Assembly: GCA_026874595.1 (NCBI GenBank)
Contig: CM049312.1
Span: 30,323,456 to 30,387,455, forward strand
DNA from: Sipunculus nudus
Taxonomy: Eukaryota > Annelida > Sipuncula > Golfingiida > Sipunculidae
DNA length: 64,000 bases
Direction of reading: 5' to 3'
Part shown: positions 22,083-33,869 of the stretch, piece by piece
Position numbering within the stretch: the first letter of the stretch is position 1
Layout: each line of letters opens with the position of its first letter
The notes under the pieces: generated by a model
Databases searched by the model: none
The model's input: the letters and a program-made list of their open reading frames with translations, nothing else
Told to the model about the DNA's origin: nothing
Translations under genes and position numbers: made by a program

Positions 22083-23109
22083 TACGCTCTTTACACAGCG
22101 CTTTACCTATAGGGCTACTTCCTATATCGTAAGGCGCTGTTTGTTATGACCTCGTATCCTGCTTTGCAACACCAGAGGGGAGCACTGTATTTTTGTCCAA
22201 TCAGATGAAACTTTGTGCTGGAAGACAAAGCCAAGCGAGGAATACACGGAGCCAATCATATTCATTTATTATTGAGTGACAGCTCATCCCTCAGCGTAAC
22301 CGTCTAAACAGGCCACAGGCTCAGAGAGAATTGCCCCTGACGTGGTTTGCTTAGGGCCTTGGGCACATAGGATGCTCGGCCGGTAAGCTGTAATTCAAAC
22401 GAAACGTAACAACAAAGGCTGCGTGCACACCTCGCTGGCTGGTTTCAGTTCTGCAGACAACAGATACATGGCTACGCTAACACAGTCATAATGTCATAAT
22501 CAAATCGGTCGATGATGCGACAATGCAGAGGGGGCAATTTAAATTCGACCGGAAACTCATCAAACGGCGCTTGAAGCGCGGCAATGGGCGGAGCCAGGAT
22601 GCCGGTCGAGTGTTTGTTTATTGGCATCTGATTGGCTGCTTGTCACATCGTATTGTAATTGCCCCTGACGTGGTTTGCTTAGGGCCTTGGGCACATAGGA
22701 TGCTCGGCCGGTAAGCTGTAATTCAAACGAAACGTAACAACAAAGGCTGCGTGCACACCTCGCTGGCTGGTTTCAGTTCTGCAGACAACAGATACATGGC
22801 TACGCTAACACAGTCATAATGTCATAATCAAATCGGTCGATGATGCGACAATGCAGAGGGAGCAATTTAAATTCGACCGGAAACTCATCAAACGGCGCTT
22901 GAAGCGCGGCAATGGGCGGAGCCAGGATGCCGGTCGAGTGTTTGTTTATTGGCATCTGATTGGCTGCTTGTCACATCGTACGCACGTTTATTTCAGTGGA
23001 CAACAAACCGCCATCTGGTGTCTAAATATATCATAAACGGTCAAAGCTGACAGCGTGATAATCAGTTGCTTCTTTAGAAGCGCAAGATTTCCGCTGCCTC
23101 GGGAGCGTA
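22083..23109. mobile_element. MULE-like non-autonomous DNA transposon, 1027 bp, with 9-bp target duplication
   Basis: The termini read TACGCTCTTTACACAGCG and, inverted, TACGCTCCCGAGGCAGCGG, imperfect terminal inverted repeats. The element is flanked by ACAAACCTG on both sides (22074-22082 and 23110-23118). The uninterrupted target exists in the inverted copy at about 61240-61256 and shows an empty site there. A 9-bp duplication fits Mutator-like or Merlin-type elements. Inside is a 328-bp tandem duplication (first unit from 22330, second from 22658) whose short frames at 22523 and 22851 are copies of each other. No transposase is seen. A 91-bp deletion derivative with the same ends sits in each palindrome arm. 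Confidence 0.85.
22330..22985. repeat. 328-bp tandem duplication inside the MULE-like element
   Basis: ATTGCCCCTGACGTGG starts at 22330 and again at 22658. The two units are nearly identical through GGCTGCTTGTCACATCGTA. Their closeness suggests that the duplication is younger than the A/B units. Confidence 0.9.
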
Positions 23110-23118
23110 ACAAACCTG

Positions 23119-23769
23119 TGTCTTTGTCTTATATTTTCCAGAGTATCATTTTTTTATGGTTAGGATAAGGATCAGGATTTTATAAACTTTAGTTTAGCGA
23201 ACAGGTATAATAACCTGTCGCTATATCCTATGTCTTCACATATTCAGGGGGAAAAAAGAAGTGAGCAATTTTATAGGGTTATCAGGCATATTCTTTTTTT
23301 TTAAATAGGACTGCATGGTCAGACAGTTTGTACTTTCCTTATTTTTCTCTTTAAATATTCCACCATAATATTCCAATTATACATCTCATATTGAGAAAAT
23401 ATAGGATATGGTATATGTTAACTATGTTATTTTCCAATTTCGGTGGATTTGTCCCTCGCATTTTCTAGGCAAACATAGCCCACGAGTGTGGTAATGGTTG
23501 ATGTTGCACGGTTTCAAACTCAGAGTATTTATCCTTTCCTGTGCATGTAAATAAAACGACCATAATCTTGATCTAATGTAGAAAAATGGAGCTGAAGGAT
23601 TTAACATGTAGGTCTTACTGTTATGTCTATCTATATATATCGGGTGCAGACGTGTTAATTACCGCATGCGCAAGTGATAAAAATAATTTTATATGTGTTC
23701 TATACTAGCCACCGTATCTACGCGCTTAAAAACTTTTCCATTCAGTTAAACAATTTATTCTTTGATCAG
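23119..23769. other. Intron of the lectin gene (unit A), part 2
   Basis: Intron-like DNA aligning with unit B (about 35146-35757) and, inverted, with the right flank (about 60589-61240). No exon is recognised in it. Confidence 0.5.
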
Positions 23770-23991
23770 GTTGTGTGTGCACGGCTCTGACTCTAGAGGG
23801 CGATAGGTGCACGTGTCAATATAGGGAGAAAAACATGAATTGGTTTAGAGCCGCCAAGTTCTGTAAGAAACGGGGCGGACAATTGGCAGGCGTGAAGGAT
23901 TGGAAACGACCGGCAAAGCCACAAGGAACGGATGAAGAGTTTTGGTTAGGAATTGTGCGCAGCAGGTGGTACTTCCGGAAAACTGACAATG
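23770..23991 (+). CDS. C-type-lectin-like domain, first-half exon (unit A copy)
   Basis: Acceptor TTGATCAG|GT at 23769/23770 and donor AATG|GTAGGT at 23991/23992 bound 222 nt, phase 1 on both sides, with no stop. The product starts with a Cys pair (CVCTAL, then CTC), as in long-form CTLDs. NMNWFRAAKFCKKRGGQLAG (helix 1, conserved W, Cys and GG.L turn) and EFWLGIVRSRWYF follow, where W-L-G is the usual WIGL strand. It would pair with the second-half exon at 24092, but that exon is a chimera, so this gene copy cannot make a complete domain. The exon itself is intact. Confidence 0.7.
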
Positions 23992-24091
23992 GTAGGTGGA
24001 TATATTCTAACATCCGCATGTGACTCCAAATGTTAAAAAAAAATCCACAACGGGATGTGTTAATATTTTTTTATTACTCTCTGACCATTAG

Positions 24092-24373
24092 AAACTGAAT
24101 TTGTTCTGGGAGATAACTGGGTCACGGACATGGAGGACGTTGAGAAGCGATGTGGTACAGCTCTACAGGTGCACAGGTCGAGGTATGTACTTGCCCACGG
24201 ACCAGGATGACGCCGTACTGAGTGAACTGATGAAGCGGGAGAGGCTGACATCCAGTTGGCTGAACTTGTTCCGCGAAGACAGCGACACCTGGGAGACAAT
24301 TGACGGACTACCTGTGGAAGGTTATGTGATAACACACGGCAGAATATTTGATGAATTCGAAACCCAAAGTTAA
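24092..24373 (+). pseudogene. Chimeric exon: start of CTLD second-half exon fused to the type-2 CTLD exon
   Basis: Acceptor CCATTAG at 24091 opens a phase-1 frame giving a DNW motif and RCGTALQ, the start of a normal CTLD second half (compare 36081). At 24167 (AGGTGCACAGG) the sequence switches to the type-2 exon found at 9604 onward. The upstream frame reaches a stop soon after the join. The type-2 part is in another frame, where CTGRGMYLPT and DTWETIDGLPV are still readable up to 24373. The join shares the word AGGTGCACAGG with the parental sequence, so it marks the A/B tandem duplication breakpoint. It cannot encode a working lectin domain. Confidence 0.75.
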
Positions 24374-24766
24374 ACGGGCATTGTAACAATTTGTCATTAG
24401 TTTAAGTAAAAGTAAGCTGTAACTATTACATGTTAATCGATTTCTAAAAATATTTCTATGTTTATCTGGAGTTACCTTTATATCCACAACAAAGTGAAAT
24501 ATTTAAGTATATAACATTAGTGACACCGATGAGATGCTGAAAATATCAAAAGCAGACCTGTAAAAACACCCACCTTTACTTAATCTCTAATGGGATAAAA
24601 TATCAATTGCTGGTGTTGAGTTAAGAATACACATTAAAGAATCTCGACTGGACAGAGACATGCATTATTCTACACACATTATATATACATTTAAACTTCG
24701 AAATTAAGTCCACCATTAGGACCTCGGTAAAGTAGTCGCAGTTACGGGATGGTCATCTAAATCTAT

Positions 24767-25064
24767 GGTCCCAACCCGCCGTACTTGCAAGTGGGTGCTG
24801 TCTACTTGCGAAAGCGTGGGCAAAACTTGGGCGACTCAGTAAGGATTTGGGAGCACGCAGACATGCCGTAGCACTTTTAGTGCTAGAGGAACTTTCGCTG
24901 CGTTCGGGCTGTGTTCGGGCTACGGATTCACCTCCAACATCGGGCGGAAAAACTCAAGTTGACCGCCCTTGCACGCATTTACAACATGCGAGTGAGTAAG
25001 GGCACCGTACGTGAGCAGCACGTGTAAGTATTGCCTCCGTACGACAACGTGACACTCGCACGGA
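24767..25064. repeat. Block unique to unit B
   Basis: Between GATGGTCATCTAA and ATTGTAGAAACC, unit B has about 300 bp (CCCAACCCGCCGTACTTGC ... GTGACACTCGCACGG) where unit A has a different 200 bp (10190-10392). The GC content is higher than in the surroundings. No termini or coding frame were recognised. It could be a transposon fragment or a replaced segment. Confidence 0.45.
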
Positions 25065-26895
25065 TTGTAGAAACCTTTCTGGGAAGAATATATTACTTCA
25101 TAAGGAAAATGCTTAACGTGAACTCTCCCACCATTTTAGTTTAGATTTGTAAGGACCAGCCCTCTGAGGTCAATGTACGCGGCATTTACCGGTATATCGA
25201 AATAAACGGCGCTCCACCGTGGCACGCTACATCTCTTTGACTTAGTTTTTGAAATGTCTGTTCTTTGTCTTGAAAAGTCAAGGAACGATGCCACGTGTGT
25301 CCTATTAGGGTTATTTTCCATTTTACATACATCTGTCAATATTTGGCGAAGAGTCTATTGCAGGGTCATCTTTCAGAAACTTGCCCATGGAAACTGCGTC
25401 TCGCCCAAAGCCTTGCACAAGACCCGCGGACCTGTCCCAACGAAACAACGATAATATGCTAGAACATAATTGTATCCGTGGAAAAAGAGTTTCGCAAAAA
25501 CTATGTTTTCACGCGGGTTTCCCCGCCTTCGCTGCGTTTGGTCCCCTCTGAGACCGCTGGAAGGATCTGTCTGAAACCCGGCATAATTACAGGGTTGCAT
25601 GGAAACTGGTGCATAATAACGATTAATGGAGCCATCTAAATCCTTTCTGCGTATTTTCCATCTGTACTCCCTTCTTAGCATGGCGTTAATCCGTGTGTTT
25701 GCTTTGGGTGAAGATCAGTCCTATCCCAGAAGTGGTTCAAAATATTGGCCTGATATTTGGCATGTCCATCCATCTCGGATTGCTTTCTCGTACCTATAAT
25801 CCTTTACCTATACCTCACTTATTTGTAGAATACATCCATGCATTTATCTCAGGAGTGGTCTGATGTCTCTCATTGACGTCTTGCATTGCTTCAGATCTTC
25901 TACAAAATGATCTCGTATACACACCTTGTAGTGCTTTTTTAGTTTCGCCCATCCGTGCGTCTTGGGATACTGAGGCATCAGAGATGCCACAGATTTGGAG
26001 GGCTGCCAACTCAGGAGACATTCCATTCCTCATTTATCCATGCCTCTTAAATTCGGCTGATACACGTGGTTGCTTGTTGACTGCTTATATTCTTGTTTTA
26101 TATGTGGTTCATGGATTAGCTTCCATCAATCAAATTTTCCTTATCCCTAACGAACAGAAACTTTTCCCAGTCTTTAAATCGGTATTTTACATTTTTACAT
26201 TTATTGGCCCCCTGCTCTTCCAACAGGGGCGTAACCAGACCTGAACGTCCTGGGGGCAAGACTCAAAATACTGTACCAGTTGAGCTGAAGTGTTTCTCTC
26301 TCCTTTATAAGTATTAACAACAACTAGCTGCTCCCGTTGAAAATCCACGGCTCTATCTGATGAATATGTTTGTAATGAGCTGATAGGAATTAAACGACGC
26401 ATATTATAATCCTAAGAATTTTGCAGGAAGTTTTGTCATGTGTTTCACTTATATGTTTTAAAGATTACTTCTGCTAGAATTCTCCAGAAACACCCTCCCC
26501 CAAAATATTAACATAGAAAGAAAAATTATTCTATTCAAGAAATCATACCAAAAAATACCCCCCCCCCCCCCCCCGATAAACAACATAGGTCCGACAGCTT
26601 CATTGCTTCGTAAATATTGTAGATATAACGATTGTATACAGAAGCATTCTACCATGAAATTATATGAAAGATGCTTTGTCTTTGTATTAGTTGAAGCTCA
26701 GGCGACATAATGTAACACGATGTTTATTCAGTGTAGTCAGGTGAGGGTATAGTCTTAGACATATATATGTTAACAGACACATGCGTTATTTGTATATACA
26801 CATGCATATGTCGTTAAAGTCTCTTGTACGCGAAACGTATAGCTGCCAATGTGTAAACATATATTCCAACAGTATTACATTTTTCGTTTAAATTG
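25065..26895. other. Unit B counterpart of the decayed ORF region
   Basis: Matches unit A 10393-12120. Short frames such as 25373-25681 and 26187-26402 (minus) correspond to those in unit A, but no family is recognised. A run of 17 C at 26558-26574 is absent from unit A, where only a short C run is found. Confidence 0.35.
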
Positions 26896-26900
26896 TAAAT

Positions 26901-27054
26901 TGTCATGGAATAAGCAGGTCCTATGCAAAATTGACAACTCTCCCAGAAAATTGTCATGGAATAAGCAGGTCTGATGCAAAACTGACAACTCTCCCAGAAA
27001 ATTGTCATGGAATAAGCTGGTCTGATGCTAAATTGACAACTCTCCCAGATAAAA
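26901..27054. repeat. 51-bp tandem repeat, three copies
   Basis: TGTCATGGAATAAG starts at 26901, 26952 and 27003. Each unit ends in CTCCCAGA. Unit A has a single copy at the same place (about 12124-12173), so the triplication arose after the A/B duplication. Confidence 0.9.
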
Positions 27055-27269
27055 AGAAAGCAAGTTTATATATTTTGATGAAAGCATTTAGCAAAGAAAC
27101 CACTTCAGCCTTGGTTCGTTGCATTGTCTTACAGCAAATTAACGCAAAATAAAATATACAGATTTTGCTGAAATTTTTGGAGGGGTAGAGTAAAACTGCA
27201 TCCGGAATCACCATAATATATTTTTCTTAAGTGTCATAATCACAATTCCACAAAGAAATTATTATAAGG

Positions 27270-28335
27270 GGCAATTTATGTCCTTCAGTAGAAGCCGCCC
27301 ATTCGTATGTAGTTGTTCTGCCACTCGCCTAGTGAACCCGTGTTTCTAAATTATGACAATGTTTTACATGAAACGTGCACGTATGAACGAACGACTAATT
27401 AGTAATTATTCTGGCGAGGGTTTCAAAGAGATTGAGGACCCTTAGAAATGTATGCAATAAGCCCCCGCAGGGCTTCCTCTTGAAAAAAAATAAACATATT
27501 TCAAACATCCCATAAACCGACCGAACTATTAAAACCATGGTTATACTGGAAATAAACTTCTGAATGTATAAAAATCAACATACCTGTAAACTTATAAAAC
27601 GGCGCTCGTGTAAAGGGTCTCAGCTCTTTGTGTCCACTCAACAGAAAATGCTCCCTATAAAAAGATTCACATGGACATATGTTCCGCGCTTGAATCTAAA
27701 ATCTTTACTTCCTTTTGACTGAGGAAAATTCCTTAACAGGCGATATAATGGAAATGGGGTTCAGTGGGGATCACAGGTCGCCTTCTGAGCGTGACAGGCG
27801 AAAAATATTTTGCTGAACATTTGTAGAGGGTAAGGGGAAAGACATATCAATAATCCATTTCATTTTGGGGGTAATAGGAATCACCACAGTATATATTTTC
27901 TTATAAACCATTATGACAAAGGACCATTTCTTTGTCCCCGTGTGGAAGCCACCCATTCGTATTTATTTATTATGCCACACAAGGTGATCTCGTGTTACTG
28001 AAGCATGATAGTGTTCATACATGAAACGCATACACGTGAAAACATGACTGATATAAAAGGAGATTCTGATGGGGGCCTGTACGCCCTGACTACAGATTCT
28101 AGTTTGTTATCAATTTAAAGATTTACTGGTGATATATTTTCATGTTTCACCGTTCTTACAGACAACGGATCTTAAAAAAATATGTGAACCCCTCCCCTGA
28201 TAATTAAGTTTTGGGGCTTCTTTTTGGAAAAAAACCTTCATAAAACACATGACTTGGCCGAACTTTTGAAACCATGGTTATCATGGAAAGATATTTTTGA
28301 ATGTATAAAAATCAACATACCTGTAACCCATAAAA
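27270..28335. repeat. Unit B copy of the 0.67-kb diverged direct repeats
   Basis: The two blocks (CCATGGTTAT anchors at about 27534 and 28272) correspond to those at 12395-13400. An extra segment near 27660-27740 is missing from unit A. No gene seen. Confidence 0.55.
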
Positions 28336-29000
28336 AAGTGGTCAAACGGTGGTCACATCACTGGACTCCGTGCCCAGTGTTGACCAAGCTGAAAAGCCCC
28401 CGCATTGAAACCGGAGTCATGTGGTCTTAGGATTAAAAACATTTACTTCCTTTTGAGAGAGAAAAGGAATTTAGAGGCGTTACAATATATATGGGGGATC
28501 AATGGGGATTATAGTGGACCCGCGTGACCGCGTATTGCACGGAAATGCCTTTTGGGCAGGACATGCGCTCTTGCCACGGTCTTAAATGGCCAGGGAAAAT
28601 CCCCGAGGCTCCTCCTGAAAAAGCGTCACAGGCGTGGAGGACCTTGCAGCACAAAAGAAATAGGGGCACCTAATGGGGAAATATTAAATTATTAATTAAT
28701 CAGCTTAATAGGGCATAATCCCGCAAAACAAAACGAACTTGTCCTAGAAGAGCTCACCACCGATACGTCTGCCGAATTTGGAGAGTCAAATCAGAACGGA
28801 AGCAGATAAACCGTGGTCAAGAAAGAAAACCAAATCCGTATTAATTATATAGATAGTAATAAAGTAGGCTACGCTCCATTAGCAGCGGTTACGCTATGCT
28901 CAACTATTCGCTACACTACCCGCTGTAATAAACCGCGGTTGCCGGTCAGGTTTGGCCATCAGGCGATGCTGTCTCTGTGGAATTCCTCGTGCGAAAAATT
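28336..29000. other. Unassigned unit DNA upstream of the RecQ-like fragment
   Basis: Corresponds to 13400-14050 in unit A. Contains CGCGTGACCGCG and ACCGCGGTTGCCGG GC-rich words, but no recognised gene. The plus-strand frame at 28813-29340 overlaps the RecQ-like fragment antisense and is shorter in unit A, so I do not call it. Confidence 0.35.
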
Positions 29001-29007
29001 TAACCAA

Positions 29008-29256
29008 TCACATTGCAGGTATCACCAGCACAATCGGATGTTCTTCGAGGGACCGGGCACTTTGCACTGCGGTGGAAAGCGCTTGGTAGCACAGACTTTT
29101 TCCAACCCCCATTGGAATACGCACGATAAAATGGTCAACATTCAACGCAGTCTCTATACTGACTTGCTGGTGTGGCCTAAGGTTGGTTATATCCCACTGT
29201 CTGCAGATTCCCGCTCGTGTCGTGCTACACGCAGCTACACGCGCAGCAGTGTTTGT
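29008..29256 (-). pseudogene. RecQ-like DNA helicase N-terminal fragment (unit B)
   Basis: This is the same fragment as at 14053-14310. It is open from about 29256 to a TGA at 29008 but has no ATG in this copy. Motif 0 reads LRPHQQ and the Walker A-like loop reads IPMGVGKSLCYQ, closer to the family pattern (P-T-G-x-G-K-S) than the unit A version. The frame again ends directly after the motif Ia start. Nothing of the rest of the helicase is present nearby. Confidence 0.6.
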
Positions 29257-29529
29257 TTACACTCTAAGCCAACCAGATTTCTTCTACCATATCTGCAGAT
29301 TTGTTTAAACGCAGAGCCAATCAGACTTAACTTTTTCTAGCGCAAACTGACTGGGTGTTTGGCACAATGCCACACCTGAAGAATCCTGCTTTTTCTCACA
29401 GCGTGTGAGTGGAAAATCACAATGCAGGAGGTCACGCGCTGTGTTCAGGGCGTATAATGTAGGCCTACCAGGCTACAACTATTTTTGTTAATTAGAATTT
29501 CATCTTTTCATTTGATTGATTATTAAAAC

Positions 29530-30702
29530 AATTTTAAAGCTTGAATTACAAATATAGAGAGATTGCATAGAGTGCTGCCCTGCTATTAATTAGTTGGACA
29601 AATTTAAACATACTTGTTTTTTTATAATAGTATTGGGGATGTGGGTCTTTCAAATTTTGACGAATTCTCTGCTGTTACATTTCATTAAGATATTATATTC
29701 ATCGCCAATTTCGCTATTGTTACATTTTTTACATAGCCTGTCCTGTCAGTTTGTACCTTGGTGTGTTCCGATCTCTATTGGAAATTTATGGTTTGATAAC
29801 CTTAGTTCGCTTAAAGCTAACCTTTGTTTATCTGGCACGTTTACCAGATATTCTTCACGACCAGATGTGGTTTTAACATATTTGTACAGGGAATTGCATT
29901 TTTGGCTGTATTGTTGTCTGACAGCCATTTTTGTTTAAATCTGTCTTCTATGTTCCTTTTTAGATTTGCCTTCGTGTAAGGTGACATAAACTCATTAATT
30001 AAATAGTTGTCGCCAAGACCATTGTCATTAAATGTTTTCTTCATTGCCGTCATCCATCCACTGGTACCTGAGATATTAAGATGTCTTGCTTAGCATATTC
30101 TGTATGCGCAACACAAAGTTTCTCCTGTTTTCCATTAATGATTCTGTAGCAAAATTTGATTATTTTATTTTAATGTATACATCTATAGGGTATCTACCTA
30201 GCACCCAAAGCACCATTGCGGTTTGGGGTGATCTATTAGCTTTTAACACCATTTCCCAGAATTTAAGATGGATTTTTTTCTAAAATGGAAAAATTTTCGA
30301 AGACCAAGACCTCATAGCCATACAGAAGAATTGGGGTGGCCATTTTCTCGAACAATTCCATTTTGAGGTCTACTGGTAAATTTGAAGACTATTTTTTATA
30401 TACACTTTACATTGCCCGTTTCCAGAGTCATTTGCTTCCTTTACTGCCTGGGTAAATTTTCCATTTGAACAGAAGGTTTTCCCTAGATATTTGGATGTTG
30501 TCATTTCCCAATTTTAATTTATAGTATTCCTTGTTTATTTTGGTTTTTGAAAATATTACTATTTTTGATTTTTTTTTACTATTTATAGACAATTTCCACT
30601 GATTACAATATCCTTTTGTTTTTTTTGTTATTTTTTGCAAATTCTCTGATGAATCTGCCAGAATGACAGTATCATCTGCATAGAGTATTACATGTAGTTT
30701 AA
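29530..30702 (-). pseudogene. LINE reverse transcriptase downstream part and C-terminal region (unit B)
   Basis: Next to the TTAA element, the minus strand carries LYADDTVILADS (YADD at 30671-30682), GYCNQWKLSIN and frameshifted thumb sequence. Further on, at 29746-30053, come NEFMSPYTKANLKRNIEDRF and DKQRLALSELRLSNHKFPIE, typical of the region after the LINE reverse transcriptase. A Cys-rich motif (CKKCNNSEIGDEYN) lies near 29690. Frames shift at least three times. This copy keeps the 3' part of the LINE that unit A has lost. Confidence 0.75.
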
Positions 30703-32537
30703 AGCTCAAATGAAACGATTTGGTCAAAAATCACAAAAAGTCGCTTTCCAGTAGTATATATCTTACATTTTATATTTGATACATGATATATATATTAGAA
30801 AACTAATGATAAAACCAAATTTTTTGGAGAGATTACGCTATTTACGGAATGCTGCAGAACGCAGCAGCTGGGATCGCACGACGTCACACCAGACAAGCAC
30901 GGTCACTCGGTCGTGAGGCGCTTGTCACTGTTCCAGTTTCAGCGGAAGGAGCTCTGGTCCGGTATCCCTGAAATGGCTAGCTTTCTTGTGGATTAGGACG
31001 AAATAAGCGAGGTTCGAAATAAGCGGTATCGCATCGCAGTTTATGACGGAAAAAAAGACCGGTAGTGAACAATTTTCTATTACTGTTGTTGTGTCTGCCA
31101 CTAAATTAAAATGCATATCTCGCCTTTTGAGGAGAGCAATTCTTTTGGAAGACTGATGCGTGATGAAATGCAGCCGTCAACTATAGTACACATTATAAAA
31201 GTAGGCATAAGACCGCGGCATTCGGCTAATTCTCATGTGAAGGAGCGCATAAGATTGAACGATGTATAATTATAAACTGACAAGTGCGTGCTGCATAATT
31301 TTCCATGAAAAACTGAACATGCATTATTGACACTGTGACACCTGATCCACAAGCCCATTGGCTGCCGTCGAATCGACGTCATTTGACCGATGCGCCCAAT
31401 GATTGACCTCGACCTTATTTGAATAGACGTCATCTGACCTCCGACCCGCTGTTCGTTGTGCTTTTGCACTGACAAAAAAGTTCCCGCTTGGTTGGACTGG
31501 ACATGAAAGTTTTCACCAATATGAATCAGATAGCGTAATATTTGTAATCATTATGGCAAAGCAAATTTTCCTCTCTCATTAAACTGGCCGTATGCACTTT
31601 CTTTGTGCCCTTTTTTTACCGTTTCGTTCAAATAACAACCAGGCCTAACAATGTGCCATATATGTCAATCTTTTACATCGTCAGTGACAATACAACATTA
31701 CAACATTAAAGTCTGTCAAATTCCCGATAACGGTTTAATTGGAGAAACAAATGCGGTGAAACATCAAAATAAATAATGTGTTCATTTGCCTTCTACCTAT
31801 CATCTAGTCCGCTTTTCCGGGTATTTCTTCCTGTTACAGATGATGACATGCTCACATAGGCATACCCGCCCCCAGTACCGAGATGGGGAATTGCCAGGAA
31901 AAAGTCCCGCTCTTATTAGCTAAAACGTGTTTATTTCTTTTTAAAATTATATTTAGAAAGTTATTTGTTATATTAGAAATATATAAAAACAGGCCATATG
32001 AATAAACCTCTAAAATGAACTTGTTATCTTTCTATAAAGCAGCCTGAGTGACGCAATGTTAGAGGGTGTACATAGTATTGATGTCAGCCGCATACCGTGT
32101 TGTTGTCTTCACAGCACATGTATATAGACTTTTACTCTTTGGTGAAAAAGCAAACATTTATAAAAGAAATACGATGAAAATATAGTATTCAGTGTATTCC
32201 ATGCAGAATGAACACGTATGTTTTGAGGTATCAAGAACCGCATGTTTGTCTGGGACAAAAACAAACACAGTAAGTCGTGACACGGGTTTACACAGCAGTG
32301 AGTGACCGGGGCTGCTGCAGCCAGGTACTGAGCTGTTGGTCTGCTTTGACATCACAGGTCATTCAGGGGACGTAGCCAGCCGAATGGCCATTTGAATGCA
32401 ACGGTCACTTCTGAGCAGTACAAAACCTCAAAATATACATAATTGAAAAAATATTTTGAACGAGTCATCAAACCTGTAGGGATAATATTACACTGCTAAT
32501 CCAGTTATGTGTTCGGTCAAATCTTTTCATTTGAGCT
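30703..32537. mobile_element. Non-autonomous DNA transposon inserted at TTAA (unit B copy)
   Basis: An 1835-bp element with ends AGCTCAAATGAAACGATT (left) and its inverted partner ending CATTTGAGCT (right), flanked on both sides by TTAA (30699-30702, 32538-32541). The ends form inverted repeats of about 24 bp with few mismatches. It occupies exactly the same site in the LINE as the unit A copy, so it was inserted before the tandem duplication. The 65-codon frame at 32158-32355 (minus) is kept in both copies but matches nothing I know. No transposase was recognised. Confidence 0.85.
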
Positions 32538-33535
32538 TTAATCAAAATATTGTTTGGTTTAACATCCGATATTTTCAAGTACGTAATCTTCTAAATCATT
32601 AATAAATATTGAAAATTATAGAAATGACAGATTTTCCCCTTGTCTTAATCCAGTCTTACAGCTGAAGTATTCTGAAATTTGTCCTTTCGCGTAGATACAT
32701 GACTTTATATTACTATACGTGTTAACTAAAACTGTTCCACATATAAGAGGTTGTCATTCAACTCTGTCCAAAATTTATCTACTATTTCATCTGATTTGTT
32801 TGATATATACTCTTGTGATTTTTCATCTGTCCTCATTTTACAGTGTGACCTTGTTATATCTACCATGTCATCTTGTTTCTCCTCAGAGGTATCACATTTA
32901 GGATTATTATTTGTACATTTCAATGACCATTCTAGCGTGCAATGTTTATCAAAATCTTTAAAACCACTAACTTTTGAAAGCACGGCAGCACAAGCGATCA
33001 CCTATTCAATCACTGACTGATATGTGTTACGTGGTAGCTTTATCTTTTATAAGCCTGCCATTTAAAAAAAATAGCTAATGTTTTCAAAGTTCCATAAGGC
33101 TGCGGTCATGATTATTTGGTCTTCTATTGTCATAGTTCCTCCGATCTAGTGGAATACCTAACTCGTCTAATTATCTAACATCATCAAGCAATTGCAAGGT
33201 TTCAGGGTCAAGTTCCAGTTGTTCCAGCATCAATTCATTTGTTTCAATGTAATCCTCTTAATCATATGTGTGGATATTAAAATCTCCACATAAACAGAAA
33301 TAACCGTCGTCATTCATTGATGAAATTTCTTCTTGTAATTCTAACGTAGGTTGGCTATTATTGTATCCAGATCAATCTGGCGGTACATACACATTACCTA
33401 AAATTAGGTCTTTATCAAAGCCTATAACCTGTTTATCAAGCGCAGATTCCCTCAGTGTTACTGTAATAGCCTCCACTAAAACCGGGATGTCGCAAGTCGG
33501 ATGTGGGAGTTCAAAATACAAAGACTAAAGTACAG
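32538..33535 (-). pseudogene. LINE endonuclease and upstream reverse transcriptase (unit B)
   Basis: Minus-strand frames begin with FELPHPTCDIPVLVEAI and LILGNVYVPPD, then CGDFN (about 33276-33287), HDRSLM-like words and the segment around 32726-33001. The counterpart of GLRQGE..S is broken by substitutions. Same domain order and breaks as in unit A. Upstream, 33540-33800 is sequence shared with the right flank but deleted from unit A. Confidence 0.65.
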
Positions 33536-33869
33536 GGGTCACAGGTCTGGTCTCAAATTCTCCGTAAAATCTCCAATCCTCCGCCTGTGCACGCTCCGTC
33601 ATAAGTCCTGCATACCAGACGTCACGGTCTTCATTTTTGTTATAAAAAAGTCAGCGGACTTATTCATTATTGACAACAACAAGCATGTTGACCGTTAGTC
33701 CGACACGTACGGACTCCATCGATTCATCTGTGATGACACTTGTTCCCTACATGCAGGTCGACTGTAGCAAGAGGACCGTAAATTTGGTGTACTCTTAAAA
33801 GAACTTCGCGTGTTTTCCCCCCAAATCATAAAGTTATATTTGGATTTTCCGCTTGATTTTTTTTTTGCT

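Larger units (their letters stand above)
9604..24166. repeat. Tandem segmental duplication, unit A
   Basis: Starting at AGGTGCACAGG (9604), the sequence can be aligned by eye with unit B (from 24167) over most of its length in the same order: lectin exon, decayed ORFs, 0.67-kb repeats, RecQ-like fragment, LINE with TTAA element, 320-bp repeats, exon X, CTLD exon. Unit A has its own changes: a solo LTR and TA repeats in place of the LINE 3' end (about 14560-16660), and a 1027-bp transposon insertion at 22083. It retains about 470 bp (20388-20856) that unit B has lost. Divergence and indels show that the duplication is not recent. Confidence 0.8.

Noticed and set aside
22523-23036. Two near-identical 61-63 codon frames as a gene pair
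   Set aside because: They are the two units of a 328-bp duplication inside a non-autonomous transposon, with no recognisable product.
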